Below are positions 49,380 to 62,874 of a stretch of DNA of 64,000 nucleotides, piece after piece. How positions within the stretch are numbered: the stretch's first letter is position 1; every line of letters begins with the position of its first letter. Origin of the DNA: Varanus komodoensis (lineage: Eukaryota > Chordata > Lepidosauria > Squamata > Varanidae); assembly GCF_004798865.1 (NCBI RefSeq), contig NW_025336346.1, positions 644,904 to 708,903 on the forward strand. Direction: 5' to 3'. Below the pieces are notes generated by a model. It saw nothing but the letters and a program-made list of their open reading frames with translations. It was not told where the DNA came from and did not search any database. A program made the translations under genes and the position numbers.

Positions 49380-49521
49380 ACCGTTCAGTGTTCACCGGCA
49401 GCTTGCAAACAGGAGCAGAAGAGGGGGAAAGTGTTCAGATACACTGAGCCTGCTGAAAGATGATACAAGCAGCAAGAAGGACTGATTCTGCTCAGTATTG
49501 CCCAGAAAGGACAGTTTCAGG
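49380..49521 (+). other. Possible AMIGO3 non-coding first exon
   Basis: GTTTCAGG is followed by GTAAGAGCT at 49522, a strong donor. The matching acceptor TACTGTCTTTTCAG ends at 50018. AMIGO genes of other vertebrates have a non-coding first exon and an intron-free coding region. The left end is a guess. Confidence 0.35.
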
Positions 49522-50018
49522 GTAAGAGCTGTTCTTTTTGGTTTTTTAGCATTTCCATTTGGGATTACAGAAGTGAAGGGATGTTGTCCTACCTAAGCCT
49601 CTTTTGTGATGGATCCATACAGGAGTTGCCTAACCACAGGATGGGGAACCACTAATGGAAATTTTGGATTCAAAGGATGCTTGGATCAGTGAAACAGAAA
49701 ATGGATCTGACTTTTCAACGCACCCAAATTATTGAAAAGGCAGCCTCAAACGGATGCAAGGTTAGGTTATTTGGAGAGAATTGCAGAGTGGCAGATCCAA
49801 TCAACATGTTTGAGGCTTCTGAAGTAGAGTTCGAGAGGCTCTATCTAGACACACCTTGCCTTTGAAATTATTGGCATCAATGAATAGAAACAGACTTCAG
49901 CCAGTTTGTTCAACTTGAAAAGTGGCAGGCTGAGCAGCAGTCACATGCTGGCATTCCGCTGCAGTGTACCATCTAGGCAGCACCGGCTTATTTCCAGCAA
50001 AGCGTACTGTCTTTTCAG

Positions 50019-50179
50019 GAGCCAAACTTGACCTCTCCACAAGCAGCACCTTATTTTAGAGATGCGTTCCACGGCTGCCCATGCATGCTGCAGCACTCCG
50101 TGGCAGAGTTATACTCGAGCGTGAAGTTTAACACAGTGATTCTATGCTGCTGGCAACACAGGCTGAACTTCACTCTTAC
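50019..50179 (+). promoter_or_regulatory. AMIGO3 5' leader with upstream reading frames
   Basis: If the acceptor at 50018 is used, the leader holds ATGs opening uORFs at 50062-50124, 50081-50131 and 50085-50183, plus an in-frame upstream ATG at 50144. The 50085 frame ends at TGA 50181-50183, overlapping the AMIGO3 ATG as ATGA. Such leaders usually reduce or gate translation. Confidence 0.45.
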
Positions 50180-51733
50180 ATGATGAATGTGCTGATATTG
50201 GCTACATTTAATTGGAAACTCCTTGGAAAGCTTCTTGTATTCTTTGAACTGTGCATTCAAGTTAGCACCTTAAATGATTTTTCCACTCACACAAGATGCC
50301 CTGAGGTCTGTATTTGTACAGCTGATCTCTTGAGTTGTGCCAAGAGGAATATTCAGCAGGTCCCTGTCATGCTGCCTCCCACAGCCACTACCTTGGATCT
50401 CAGCCATAATGCCATTGTTCAGCTTCATAATCATTGGCTGACTGCCTTACCACGCCTCCAAACCCTTCGGATCAGTCACAATAAGATCAGTAACATCACC
50501 TGGCAAGTGTTCTACAATGCCACTTCCCTTGAACACCTGGACATTTCTTCTAACTGCTTGCACACTGTGGAAAAGTACTACTTTGAAGGCCTTGTAAACT
50601 TGAAAGAGCTCTTGTTGTACAATAACAAAATTGTACAGGTAGATAAATATGCTTTTGCCAAGCTAACCAGTTTGCAAAAGATCTATCTAAGTTGGAACAA
50701 GTTGACTACATTTCCATTTGATTCCATTCAAAGACTTGAATATCCTTATTTGAGGATCCTAGATCTTTCTGCCAACAAATTAAGCAGCATTCCTGTTGAC
50801 GTAGTATCAACCTTGCCTGTGTACATTAAAAATGGCTTATATCTTCACAACAATCCTGTGAGGTGTGACTGCTCTCTTCACCAGATGTTTCAGGAATGGA
50901 ATCACCGTGGTTTCAGTTCCATACAGGATTTCAAAGAAGAACACACTTGCAGAGCTTATGCCAGTGTGCCGCTCTCCTTAGTCGATACCTTCAAGTACAA
51001 CAAGTATTTCGGAGATTGTCCCTGGAGCGAAAGCAAACTTGGCATTCCAAAGGTTTTTTGCAAAGTGGGAGAATCCTTAATAATGGACTGTAACACAAGC
51101 CTCCATAATGACAATTCCACCACCTATAGGTGGATCTCTCCTCGCCATGAATTATTCAGATATCCTGAGCACGGTGATCAGACTCATCAGCCTTTCAAAA
51201 ATGGAAGCTTAAAGATCACAAATGCTCAGCTTTTGCATTCTGGTGTTTATGTGTGCATAGCGATCAGCGAGCTCCAAAATATCAACCGGACACATGAAGT
51301 TAATGTCACAGTCCAGTACCCCAAATTAGCTGAGCCTTTCAAAACTGCCCTCACAACCCTCTTAGGGTGTATTGTAAGCCTGGTGCTGGTCCTTATGTAC
51401 TTGTACCTAACACCATGTCGCTGCTCCAAGTGCTGCAAGAAGCCTGTAAGCCCACCCCAAGAATGCAGTGCCCAGTCATCTATCCTCAGTACTACCCCAC
51501 CGGCCACTGATGGGCCAAGTCGCAAGATCAGTGCAAACAAGCACGTTGCTTTCAGGGAGCCCATCAAGGAGGGCCAGAATGGCAAAGTCAGGCTGGCTGT
51601 CGGTGAGGATTTTCCTGGCACTAAAAAACCCAAGCCACCGCAACTTAAGCTGGACACCGAATCTATCAGTTCAGTCTTTTCTGACCATCCCATCATAGCC
51701 AAGGAACAAGTACAGTCACCGACTAATGCATAG
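50180..51733 (+). CDS. AMIGO3: Amphoterin-induced protein 3 (LRR-Ig transmembrane adhesion protein)
   Basis: A type I cell-surface protein of neurons and glia; AMIGO proteins bind each other in the same and opposite membranes, and AMIGO3 can act as a Nogo-receptor partner. The single coding exon gives 517 residues from ATG 50180 (human about 504). Order: signal peptide (about 1-30, LLGKLLVFFELCI); LRRNT cap (CPEVCICTADLLSC); six leucine-rich repeats (for example LDLSHNAIVQL, LDISSNCL, ILDLSANKL); the GLYLHNNP motif and LRRCT cap (CDCSLHQMF); one Ig domain (MDCN to GVYVCIA); N-glycan sites such as NIT, NAT, NST, NRT and NVT; a membrane span (TTLLGCIVSLVLVLMYLYL); and a tail with SAQSSILSTTPP and KHVAFREP, both hallmarks of AMIGO tails. 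ATG 50183 has the better -3 base (A) and may be used; ATG 50144 would add 12 residues before the signal. The poly(A) signal is at 52155. It is antisense within an RNF123 intron. Confidence 0.96.
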   Translation: MMNVLILATFNWKLLGKLLVFFELCIQVSTLNDFSTHTRCPEVCICTADLLSCAKRNIQQVPVMLPPTATTLDLSHNAIVQLHNHWLTALPRLQTLRISHNKISNITWQVFYNATSLEHLDISSNCLHTVEKYYFEGLVNLKELLLYNNKIVQVDKYAFAKLTSLQKIYLSWNKLTTFPFDSIQRLEYPYLRILDLSANKLSSIPVDVVSTLPVYIKNGLYLHNNPVRCDCSLHQMFQEWNHRGFSSIQDFKEEHTCRAYASVPLSLVDTFKYNKYFGDCPWSESKLGIPKVFCKVGESLIMDCNTSLHNDNSTTYRWISPRHELFRYPEHGDQTHQPFKNGSLKITNAQLLHSGVYVCIAISELQNINRTHEVNVTVQYPKLAEPFKTALTTLLGCIVSLVLVLMYLYLTPCRCSKCCKKPVSPPQECSAQSSILSTTPPATDGPSRKISANKHVAFREPIKEGQNGKVRLAVGEDFPGTKKPKPPQLKLDTESISSVFSDHPIIAKEQVQSPTNA

Positions 51734-52154
51734 CAAGCAAGCCCCAGGAAGAATGTGGTGAGGTGAGACTGGAACAGAGTTTGGGTACATTACCTTCATG
51801 AGAGGGAAGAAAAAGCAAGATATATTTATAAAGCATTTCCTCACCAAAAAGTATGGACAGTTTTGGTATGTGTGTTTGTTTGCCTGCTTGTTTTTTAAAC
51901 CTCCCTTGGATGCAGGATTCACTTTTATTTTTCTGTCATCTTCCCCAGAAGGAAGAATGATTTCTTCCACTAATTCCAGTTTAAATGTCCAGAATTCATC
52001 TATTATGCACAAAGAGAAGCAACAATCTTTTATCCAAAAGAAAACAGAAGGACTGCAGCCTATTTGGTCATCAAGACTACAATGTTATGGCAGAAAGTAC
52101 CTTTGGAAAACTCCTATAGAATACAAGCTTGTGTTAGTGCTTTGATCTTCAAAG

Positions 52155-52160
52155 AATAAA
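52155..52160 (+). terminator. AMIGO3 poly(A) signal
   Basis: AATAAA 422 bases after the AMIGO3 stop codon, the first canonical signal downstream. Confidence 0.65.
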
Positions 52161-52164
52161 CATT

Positions 52165-55100
52165 TGCTATGTAACAAGCCTATTGTTTTCATTTCAGGAG
52201 AAGAAAAAGTGCCATGCCTTTGCTATACAAACAGGGGAGCCTTTCTTACTTTTTAACTGCTTTAGCCAGCTACTGCTTCTAATAGTGTTTTGGAAAATAA
52301 ATTCATGAGCCCACTCTTTCCAACTTCTGGGCTGTATGGAACAAGTTGCAGCATGGTTAAAAATTGAAGCAATGGTGCCTTTAGAAAGGCAACAAACCCT
52401 GCTCCGGATGATCACATCATATGCATGGATATGTGCAATCAGCCACGTAAGTGTCAGGAACTGTAAGAGTTTGTCTTTGTTTGAACCAGTTTAACAAACT
52501 GTTTTATTCCACTGAATGCAATGAACATGATAGTTTTCCCTTAAAAGTTCCCTGGGAGTCTTTTTAGCGAGCAATCCCTAACGGCAACTAGGCAGTCATG
52601 GCTATGATCAATTTTTCCCAGCTTAGGAATTCATTGTTTTTAGACAGTTACAATATAGAGATATTTATGCACCAGATACTTATGTTTGGGTTTGACCTGA
52701 GAAAGACAAATTACATACCTTGCTGTTAGTACAGCAGAGGAAAATTTGGGGTCCAAATGATGGGTAGTCAGACAAGATTAAAAAGAATGGTCTTCCAATC
52801 ACAGTGCTGATGCTCTTTTGTTTAGGTGTTTTTATGAACAATTAATCTATGGGTGCCTCAGTCATTTAGCTAAATTAGATAAGACCTAAATGCTGATCTG
52901 TGTATATTTATATAGGGGGAAAATGTGAGTTATGTTTTTGTGTGTACATTCTCCCCCCCCCCCCCAAAAGCAATTCAGAGCTAAAGTTTCCTTGTCATTC
53001 TTGCCATTACCACCCAAAGCAGCTGTAAATAATTGCCCAGGAATGTATTAGACTAATTATGCATTTCACAATATACCAATGACCCACTGCACTGGTCAGC
53101 ATTCATCATGCAGCACAGTCTTATGTAAACCATCTCTTCTGGCTTCTTTCTCCTTGAAAAGGGCAGATTCGTTTGGGAGGACCAATCAGACAGCTATTTT
53201 GGTAACACTCTAACTGATAAAATAAGAAATTGTAACCTGGGGCTAAATGTCCTCTCAAGTTACATTTAAATAAAAAACACCTATTTTTTAAAAGGTTGTT
53301 TGCAAGTGCCTTTGTCTCTTAAGATTATAGGACAAAGCTGGATTTTACCTTGTCCATGACTAGGTAAAACTCCACACACAAAGTGCCAGATCATATAACA
53401 TTAATCTGACTAAATGAAAAGGAGATCAAATCTATACCATTATGAACAAAAGCAACTAGCACATTAAATGATACAACTATCTCTGTTAGTAAATCTAAGT
53501 TATAAAACAATTTGAATTTGACAGGGTGGTTATGATTGGAGAGTGTAAAGAAATGAATGGAAAACAGAGACTAATGTAAAAGCAACTGTGAGTGTGGGAA
53601 GAAATTTGTCATTTTCATGTGAATAAAATACTTTGTTGCTTCTAAGCACAATATAATTATGCAATGGTGTATCACAACCATATCAAAATTGAAGGTAATG
53701 AACAACACATTGGCACATTGCTACAGAGCAATTATTTTCATTATTTATTTGCAGTTTTGACTTGCATATCTAGGTGAAATTATCTAGTAAATTGGGATGT
53801 TGATATATCTAGGTGAAATGACTCTTCAGAATTCAGGTGCAAAATCAGATGCAGTCCCCTGGTCAGCAACCTGTTCCCCTGGACAGCCATTTGGAGAAGG
53901 GCTTGTGAGCTGATGCTACAATCTCTTCCCCCAAAACTGATCTGCTGGCAAGTTCTGTTGGCATAAAAAACCTTTCAATGTTCTTCACTTCTAGATTGAT
54001 AGCTGGGGTTCTGATGGGCAAGATTCAGCCTCCAGCTGCCAATTCATGTGTTTGCTCCCCTGCAGAGATCATTTATTTTATTTGTTTGCATTTTAGTCTG
54101 TCCTATCCAATGGATCAGAATGCACAAAATTAGTAATCACATCTCCAATTCTTTTTTCCTTTAAACACCCAACTAATAAATATCTCACTTATCCCTGGCC
54201 ACAAAAGCCTGAAAGGTACATAGCCTTGCACTGTTACAACCAAGAGGTCATCTTAGTCAAGTATACAGACTGCAAGGGTGGCAGTGGTGATAAACCAGAC
54301 TGGAAGTCTGGACTGCCACACTGCAACAGATATATGTACACAGATGCTATCAGTGAATCCTGGTCCTTGTACTGCACCCACTGTGAACGCATGAGAACAG
54401 CAAATCTCTTGCTGCCTTCCTACCTTTTTGAACAAATATGTGAGACTGGAATAAAAAGGAAGACCTGAATGGTAAACCCAGAAGCTCCCCTTCCACTCAA
54501 GTGATGTAGGGTCAATGTTTAAAGGGGCAATGCATTCCCACTTGGTTCAATTTCCTGGAGAAAGTGGTATACACTTTCCCTGAGGAAAATAAAGCAAAGC
54601 ATTTCCCCTGTTGGACATGTGTAATATAGAGAATGTTAAGGGTTTGGGGGATCCAGCTCTGTAGCGTCTAAGGCCACATCTGCTACCTCTACAAATCCTG
54701 AGGCAAAAACCAAAACAATTCCAATTAATGGTAACAGCAGAGTATTAAATCTTCCCTAATAGTGCTTGCAGCTTTATAAGCACATGACTGATAATCTGAC
54801 CACCTTACCCACTTGCTGCAACAGCTGGCAGGGCTCAGGACCGTGGGCAAATCACTAAACCAGCACCTCAGTTCATTTCTATTTTAGTCTTGACTTACTG
54901 AAACCTTGAAGGCAGCAGTAGTGCTGAACTGCTGTCATCTGGCTTTAAGCCATATGTTTGCCAGAGACAGCACATCACTGTCAGGTTCAGCTGTGACTGG
55001 AATGCTTAAGGCACTGGCTGAGCATACAACCAATAGGCCATCTCAGCAGACTATGTCCTACTCAGCCCTCAACACTCAAGCAATCTTAGTATCTCCTGTC

Positions 55101-57540
55101 ACCTTCCACAGCCAGCACAGTGCAGCTTCATATTGCCAAAATTTATTGTATTTACTGGCTATGTTAATAGAACTCTTTCATGGAACTTTAGTGAAGCATG
55201 GGGGCCGGCAGGCACAAATGACTATGCCAGTAGCAGTTTCTGTTCCTGCATTTGCCTTGCTAAATACATTCTAGCAAGTTTGTGATGATTTTCACAATAT
55301 TGAGCTATCCAAACCATCAGCACAGATCCTTCTGTTAATCTTTGGTACCCACGAGGTGTACCCAGGTCAAAGCTGCATCCACCCCACCCCACCCCCGGCC
55401 AAAAAAGAGACAGAATGTTGGCAAAGCCTCAGGAGGTAGCTGGGAATTCTTATCCTATTGCTCTGAGGGGAAATAGGACTAGCAAAGGAATATTCTTTCC
55501 CTTGATTATTGTTCGAAAGGCTTAACCTGAACAAGGGAGAAAGCAGGACAGCTCCTACTCTAGGATGCCAGGACTCGTTTCTGCAATGGTGAGAAAAAGC
55601 CAGTGAAGGATTTAGAGATCAGAAGGTGCACCGTTAATATTTTCACTTGCTTACTGTGCACAGACATGCTGCTTCAGAATTCAAAACAAGCAACATTTGG
55701 TCTTAATCCCTGCTTCCCATGGCCAGCAGTTATTGCATTGCCTTATCTTGCTAGAGGCTAGCTATATCACAGCTCAACAGGCCTGTAAAGAAGGAAAAAG
55801 AACTTGGCTACACCTACAAGATACATCAACATGAATATTACTGAGCTCACAGTACAATGAAATAGCACTGTGCTGCCAAGGACAGTAAGTGTGCACCCTT
55901 GACAGCCACAAAAAGCTGTTCACTATGGCTAGAAGACCACAGAAGATATGAATATTGATACATATCAGATGATCAGGATGTTACCTAAGAACAAATAAGA
56001 AAATATTAACGAGTTACTTAGTCTGTTGGTATCCTTTGTTCACTTTTACTGAAGTACACATAAATATCCACTTAAGTCTTCATATTCAGAATGTTGGGCT
56101 ATGTAGTTCACCATCTGACTGTATACTTATGTCAAGGCACAGGACACCAGGGTCAAAGCAGCATACAGACAAATGGTGGGATACCTAGGCAAAGATTTAT
56201 AGAATTACGGCTGTGGATCTTTCTGCACTGCCTGTAGATCTTCCTTGTCTGTTGCCAGATTCAACCCAAGCCTCAGAAGAAGAGTGCACAAAACAGCCGT
56301 CAGAGCTCATATTTTTCTGTGCCACGGCCCAGTTCTTTGCCAAGAAAATGCTAATAAATTACTCAAGGTAAATTCATCCCTCTTTTCCCATGTATGCACA
56401 TTTTGTACATAATCTGGCTCTTTAACTTCCACCCTTAGAATTATAAACGTTGAGATGTAAAAGGACAGTAGTTAAACATAAAAGAAAAAAATAACCAATG
56501 CAACAGTATTTTTCAAAATCCCTCTTCTCTTATTCAATTTTGCTGACTACACTTAATAGCCAGGGTCACATGACTGAGGAAGGAAAACATACAGGGTAGC
56601 TTCTTTTCCCCGCCATATACATGCTAGGTATGTGTCATCTCATTTCCATAATTACCTGTGCCAAGGCTGCCATGTCATCTAAATCTGGCAAAATAGGTAG
56701 CAAGGATGACTTAAAAACCGTTCCATAATTCATGGCTTGTTCTAGAGTCCCAGGATGGTTTGGAAGCCACCTTTGTTGCCCACTTACCTAGAGCTGGTAA
56801 TTATGGAAATAAGGCAATACAGGGAGGGAAAAGCAGACAACATGGCTTCTTCTTGTTGTTTCCCCCTCCAGTTATGCAAACCCAGTAGATACGAAGTCAG
56901 GATTTTTTAATCTGTTCTCTAAATAATTATTAGACTCCATAAAATTACTGCTACATGTTCCAAACCTTTGGACTACAATGGTATGGGCCAAACTGGAAAG
57001 ACAAGTATTTTACCCAGTGGCAAAAGTTTCTGGGACAGATTTGCTGCCTTTGCCTAACAAATCACAATAGCTGTACTGACCTTAAGGGAAAATCTTATAG
57101 CACAGTTCTGTGTATGTCTTATCAAAAGAAAGCCTTACTAAATTCAGTGCAGTCTAGTCCTGGGTAAGTAGGTATAGGATTGCAGTCTTATTGTTAATTC
57201 CACAAGGGGAAAAAGCAGGTGACAACTTGTGCTCATGTTACTCTTCCATGGTTACTTGCAAAAATATTCTCAATTGGCAATGGAAAAAACTACAGTTCTC
57301 TTACCAAAAGTGCACCTTGATAAAGAAAGGAGAAAAGCAAAGGAAGGGGGAGGTAAGAAAATCTAGCATTGATCTATTCAATTCAGTAAGTTAGACAGGA
57401 AAACCTGTTTCACAAAAAGCAGATCTCAGTACTAAGTGGAAATCTTTACTGTATTTTCAAGAAAATGAAAACTAAGTTTTACTGCATGCAATAAAATCAC
57501 CCAGTCAATGCAAATGAGTAGATTGTGTATATAGTACAGG
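52165..57540. other. RNF123 long intron downstream of AMIGO3, unassigned
   Basis: Searched on the minus strand for RNF123 blocks that should precede LLADPCFQL (such as LRLPGLESVDHYP and EIFLDWTRPTSEM) without success. Contains a poly-C run at 52952-52965 and a short CCCCACCCC tract at 55380-55396. A palindromic squamate repeat fragment is near 57085-57190. Confidence 0.4.
57085..57190. repeat. Palindromic squamate repeat (CAATCCTATGC family), diverged
   Basis: AGCACAGTTCTGTGTATGTC on the left and CTGGGTAAGTAGGTATAGGATTGCAG on the right match the arms of the foldback family also seen at 30462-30548. Confidence 0.5.
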
Positions 57541-57547
57541 AAAGCTC

Positions 57548-57655
57548 ATATTTATTTTTATTAACATTTATATACCACCATATCTGCTACAAAGCCATCA
57601 ATGTGGTACATAGCAATTTAAAACTATAAAACCATAACACAATAACATATTGAAA
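57548..57655 (-). mobile_element. LINE 3' tail fragment
   Basis: On the minus strand it ends GGTGGTATATAAATGTTAATAAAAATAAA, the usual terminal motif of the L2-like LINEs here; the 5' part is lost. Confidence 0.5.
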
Positions 57656-58019
57656 CTATATAGTTTAACAAGCTATTTTAAAAAGTATCCTCATACCCTC
57701 TCTAAAGGTAAGAAATTGTGTACTGATCATTGTACCTGAGAAAGTAGCTCGGAGAAAACACAGGAACTCTCCTGCAGATCTTATTACTTGGACAGGTTGA
57801 CAGTAAGCTGTTTAAGTCTTAAAGGTTAAAAATGATACCTTGAAAGGAACTGGCAACCTGCACAGGTCTTTTAAAAAAGGTGTATTATTTTCCTATGTAT
57901 TGTACCAATTAGCAGTCCAGTTGCCACATTTCATACCAGCTTCCAGGCACTCTTCAGAGATAGCCCCATGTAGATAGCAATCCTACAATTATACCATAAT
58001 TCTCACTGTTCTACAATGG

Positions 58020-58675
58020 GTCACACATAACAACATAAGAGAACCACCTTGCTGGATCAGAAACAAGGCTTATCTAGCCCAGCGGTTTGCTCCCAGAAAC
58101 CAACCATGTGCCTTTTGTAGCCTACAAAGAGGGCATAACAAAATAGCTTCCTTCTATTCATGTTCATGTTCTGTAGCAACTGGTACCCAGAGATCGATAC
58201 ACTAGCTTTGATACTGGAGGTTAATGCACAAACACACACCATTTTGACCAAAAGCAACCGATTGCCTTAACCTCCATGATCCATCCAATTTAATAGCTAT
58301 AACTGCATCTTTCAAAAGCCAATTCCACAGTTTTACTATGCTCTGGCAAACTTTTCCTTTTATTTGTTCTGAATCTTCTACCAATTAACTTCATTAGAAA
58401 ACCATGGGTTCTAATATTATGGGATAGGAAGAAAAATCTCTCCTAGCCACTTTCTCCACCCCATGCATCACAGCAAATTTCTCCATAATGTCCTCCTTTA
58501 CTCTCCTTCTTTTTCAGCTAAAGAGCCCCAAACATTATAACCTTTCCTTACATGGGAACTACTTCACTCACTTGATAATTTTGGTTGCCATTTTCTCCTT
58601 TTCCAGTTCTACAATATCCTGACAGAATTCTATAACAGATTATATGTCAGTTCTGTAAAGTCTCATCCGCAAGCA
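58020..58675 (-). mobile_element. CR1 LINE remnant (3' part)
   Basis: In reverse it gives the CR1 tail (AGAACCACCTTGCTGGATCAG near 58040-58060 on the plus strand) and the end of ORF2 (IVKLWNWLLKDAV). The upstream part near 58500-58560 (CTTTTTCAGCTAAAGAGCCCC) corresponds to the CR1 LGLFSLEKR region. Broken frame. Confidence 0.85.
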
Positions 58676-58679
58676 CAGC

Positions 58680-61600
58680 CATGGTTTGACCTATGTAAAG
58701 CAGCTTCCTTTGTTTTGAAAGAAAATAGGCCATACCAGCTTATGTGCACTAGAAAAAGGTTAAAGTGCCTGTTTTTCTACATATGGGCCTTAGAGCAGTC
58801 CACCTACCAGGAGTAAGAGCAGCTCTACCTCAAGTAGGTATGCTCTCTCTGCATCCATTAAAACAGCCTCTTCACATGATGGTGTCAATCTTATCATGCC
58901 TCAGGAACATGTAAACTAGTATTCACATGACCTCTCTGCACACTTCAGCAGGAGCACAATTCCAGAAAGCTGCCAAGAGGACATCTGCTTCTTTCAAAGA
59001 ATACTCTGTGTAAGTTTCTTGTCCAGAAAATTTAGACTACCATGATGCACTCCTTCAGTCATCTTAACAATGCTGACTTCGCCCTCCTGGCTAAGCCAAG
59101 CACCTTGGATAGCTAGGAAAAAGATTACAGCCATTGGGAAGCCATGACAGAGAGGTATAGGGGAAAGAGAAAATTCACAGCACTGAACTATTGCTCCAGG
59201 CATTATGTGCACAGAATGAAGAAGTGTCATGTGCTCACCTCAGCAATGTGCTGCCTTCCCATTCCCACCAATTCCCAAGAGGGAGTAAAAATGCATATGT
59301 ACCACGCAACACATCAGAATCTTTAAAAAAGAGAAAATATTTCAAGTGTTTGCAAGACAGATTGCAATTTATGATCTAACTATGAGATGAGCAAACAATG
59401 ATAGGATTACACTTGCCTGCTTTTTAATATCAGAGGTATGTTCCTCTAAAACCTATCAAACTTCAGGTCATAACCTTGAAACACTCTCCCAGATCCAGGT
59501 ATCTTATGTTACTTGACACCAAATTCTGGCAAACTGGAGCAAGCAACTCCCAGTGGGTATGGGACTGAAGGCTAGGTTGACATGGGGCATCTTAGCTCCT
59601 TTGCAACTTGTAAAAGAGCAGATAGGCTGTTTCAGTAAGAATCACTGAGATGAGATGAGATGAGAAAATGGCTTGATTTTCCACTTGGTCTTCCAGCTCT
59701 AAGCAAACTTTGATAAATAGATTACCAATGGGCCATACTGTACAGACAGTAGGGTATAGTTCCTTGTACTCCAGAAATGATGGCTAGTGTACTCTTCCCT
59801 GCTACATTTGGACTACTCTGGATGACACAACAGCCCATCATGGAGTATTTAACTACTGGGGCGCTACAGTTCATGCTGTCCACCATTATAAATCACCATT
59901 ATAAACATGCATGCTGTGGCCTATCATAGCATAGTAATCCAACTGGGGAAGATTATTCACGGACTAAACAAAGCTTGCATAAAGCACAGTCTGTTTTAGG
60001 TTTCTGTGAGAATTGTTGATTCCTCAAATAATCCTCCCCACCACAGGCCACATTAACCCAAAGCCAGGAGACTGCATATTCATAATGGTGGACGGCATGC
60101 ATCACAGTGCCCTAAGCAGCAATCCAAACTGGCTAACCGTGTGAGGAAGAGGACTGACATGTAGTGAAGACCACTCCGAGTGCTCCCCAAACATGATGAG
60201 CTGAAGCAGCATGGTATAATCCCAGTAAGATCCATCTGCAACATTGCAGAGGAAAGAGGAGGGCTAACTTGCAGGTCAAAGCTCAACAACCCTTGCCAGC
60301 CCTGCTTTACCTACAGTACTGAGGATGGGCTGGAGGGAGCAAAGGATTTTCCAGGTCTCTTTCATTGTTTGATACGATCTTTTAAAACTGCAGTCTTGTT
60401 TGTTCTACAGTTACTCAGAGAGGCTGCTGCAAAAGTGCAATGTTATGAAATCTGATCTTTAAAGACAAATAATAAACAAGGGTAAAAACTGTTTCAAAAT
60501 AACACAACACGACACACTATTTCAGAGCAACTTCCAGAATCATTAAAAAATTTTAATGAATTCTCTAAAAGACTATACTTCATTCCCATCTGCTTTATTC
60601 ACGCTTACTCCTCTCTAAGCAGTGTTTGTTTTCCATCTAAAAGGCAGACAAAAGCAAATATACATAAGCATGAATGTGTCTGTGACCACATTCCACCATC
60701 TGTGCATTGTCTAAAAGCTACCCATCTCAACTTGGCACCTTACGAAAAGGGAATGAACTAAAAAAAAAAAATGAGTATAGAAATCTGCCCAAGTTCTAGC
60801 AGAGCCTTTTCAGTGCAGAGAGGTGCACCTTTATATAAGCACGGACACACAAGTATCAAGCCATGGAGCTGACTCAGTGAAGCAAGGGGAAAGAAGTGAC
60901 AAGGCAAAATTGAAACTAACAGATTGATTTCACAATAGTGCTGCTGAAGGTTCCAAGCTTCAAATTACTAGAAAACATCTTTATCAAACAATTCTCACTG
61001 AACTCTTATTTGCTGTATGTAGAAACAAAAGCACAGGACTGCAGGCCCTTATAACAATGAGTGCTGAGAAGGATTTAATTCATAATAGTTTAATTTAATC
61101 TACACTTTCATTTTGAAGGGTCTCTCCAGCCCCACCACTCTTGTTAAGGAATGTATAATAATGTGCCCACAACACATTATCACAAAATTTTAGTCAATGA
61201 AGCACATTGTTCATACCAGAGATGGACAGAAGATAGATCTCTTGTTCATTTTAAGTATACAGACTTAAAGGAGACAGAAGGATCTCTGCCTTCTAATTTT
61301 TTAACAGTAGTTAAAGAAGTTTACTGGTGAAATAAATTTTGAGAGGTTGTGGATTTTTCTGTGGAAGGACTGTAAATTCAACACCAATTAGAGCAAGACG
61401 GACAAAGGATATTGTGTTTATCCTGCGTGGCAGACTTCCTCTTTCCCCTACAATGCTAGTTCACATATATGAATATTTATATGGTAGGACAGTTTTCTGT
61501 TCTGTTTTGGCACTCAGGACAAATTCCTGGGATCAGAATGATTTAATTCTAAGTACAAGATTTTGCATCAGCCTCTGGTTGGTGAATCCTGGTGTTTAAG

Positions 61601-62865
61601 GAAAGAAATTAAGTAGATCCAGCAATCTTGAAGTCTGTTCTACTATTTCTCCATAGAAGGGCACATTTGTCCTATCATTTACCACAGTGATGAATATATA
61701 ACGTCATACCATAGTAGGAGTAACATCTATCAACTTCTAACCTATGCCCTCATGACAGGGACAATGCACAAATCAAAATGGGTCTGTCATCCAGTTTTCC
61801 TAAGTTCAGTTCAAGTGTTCTTCTTAGGCAGCCTCCACAAATGTTCAAATTCACAAATGAAACAAACAGATGTCTGGAGAAAGCTGATGACGTGGAATAG
61901 AATTGTCATGTTGCAATATCTCCATCAGTCTTGCCAGATTAAAGGAACTGCTTGGCATCAATAATGTCAGCTGTTTTGCAATAATAACTCCAGGAGCCTC
62001 ATTACCAGCAGCTGCACTTAAGAGGCAACTTTCAGTGTCCAAGAAGCTTACTTTAAAAAAAAAACACCCTTCTATTCTTTTTAAACTGAGATTGCATTAG
62101 TAAGGAAAGACAGCTTTCTGATGAATAGGACTTTGAAAGTTTAATGACCATCCCTTAGGAATGCATCGTGCCTTTTCTTAGCAAACACAACAGCAATCAA
62201 GAAGCCACACCACTGCCAAGTCTGGAGTTTCTAAACTGCCTGTACATCAAGTTAATGGGTCAGCAGAAGACCACTTATGCTTTACCAAGAGAAAGCAAGA
62301 AGAAGCCGAGTCATTCTGGCCCTCCCTACTCAGCAGTAAAGCAGGTAGTTTGTGGAAGGGTTATTCCTACAGAAGGAAAGCTGATGATACCAGCTTCTGC
62401 AATTGCTCCTCATTTAGCAAGTCACCACAGAATAGGAAATAACCTTACTTAAGGAAAGGCCATAAATCAGAGAGTTACAGAGCATGGGAATTCGACATGG
62501 GGAGGTTGCCCTTTCTAATCTTAGTTACACTGTGAGCTACCAGCCCTACAACCCAAAAGAGAGCTACCAGCATTCCTAGCAATTTCTCATGAAATTTCTC
62601 ATGAAACTCAGCAGAAGCTGTTGTCCTATCTGCTCAAAGTGTTTCCTATACAGAAGGGTTGTGTTCCCTTGAGTCTGTCTCCAGACACAGTGCTTTGGCG
62701 TCAATTTCATGCTGTTTGACACAGTCTAATTGGGGGTGGGAGCTGTGGGGAAGAAGGTCACAGGGTCCCAGTCAAAGGGCAGCAGTTAGATAAACAACTT
62801 CTCTCATACTGAGGATGTATAGTTGGGGTGGGAATAGAGGCAAGTCCAAAATCAGTTCAAAAAAT
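58680..62865. other. RNF123 long intron, unassigned
   Basis: No coding block or known repeat recognised, apart from a short (GATGA)n at 59647-59665. Confidence 0.4.
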
Positions 62866-62874
62866 TTAAGATTT

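Noticed and set aside
51247-51702. 151-residue frame antisense to AMIGO3
   Set aside because: Shadow of the conserved AMIGO3 tail and membrane segment; no motif of its own.
60080-60289. Coding exon candidate on the minus strand
   Set aside because: No similarity to RNF123 blocks and no clear GT/AG boundaries.
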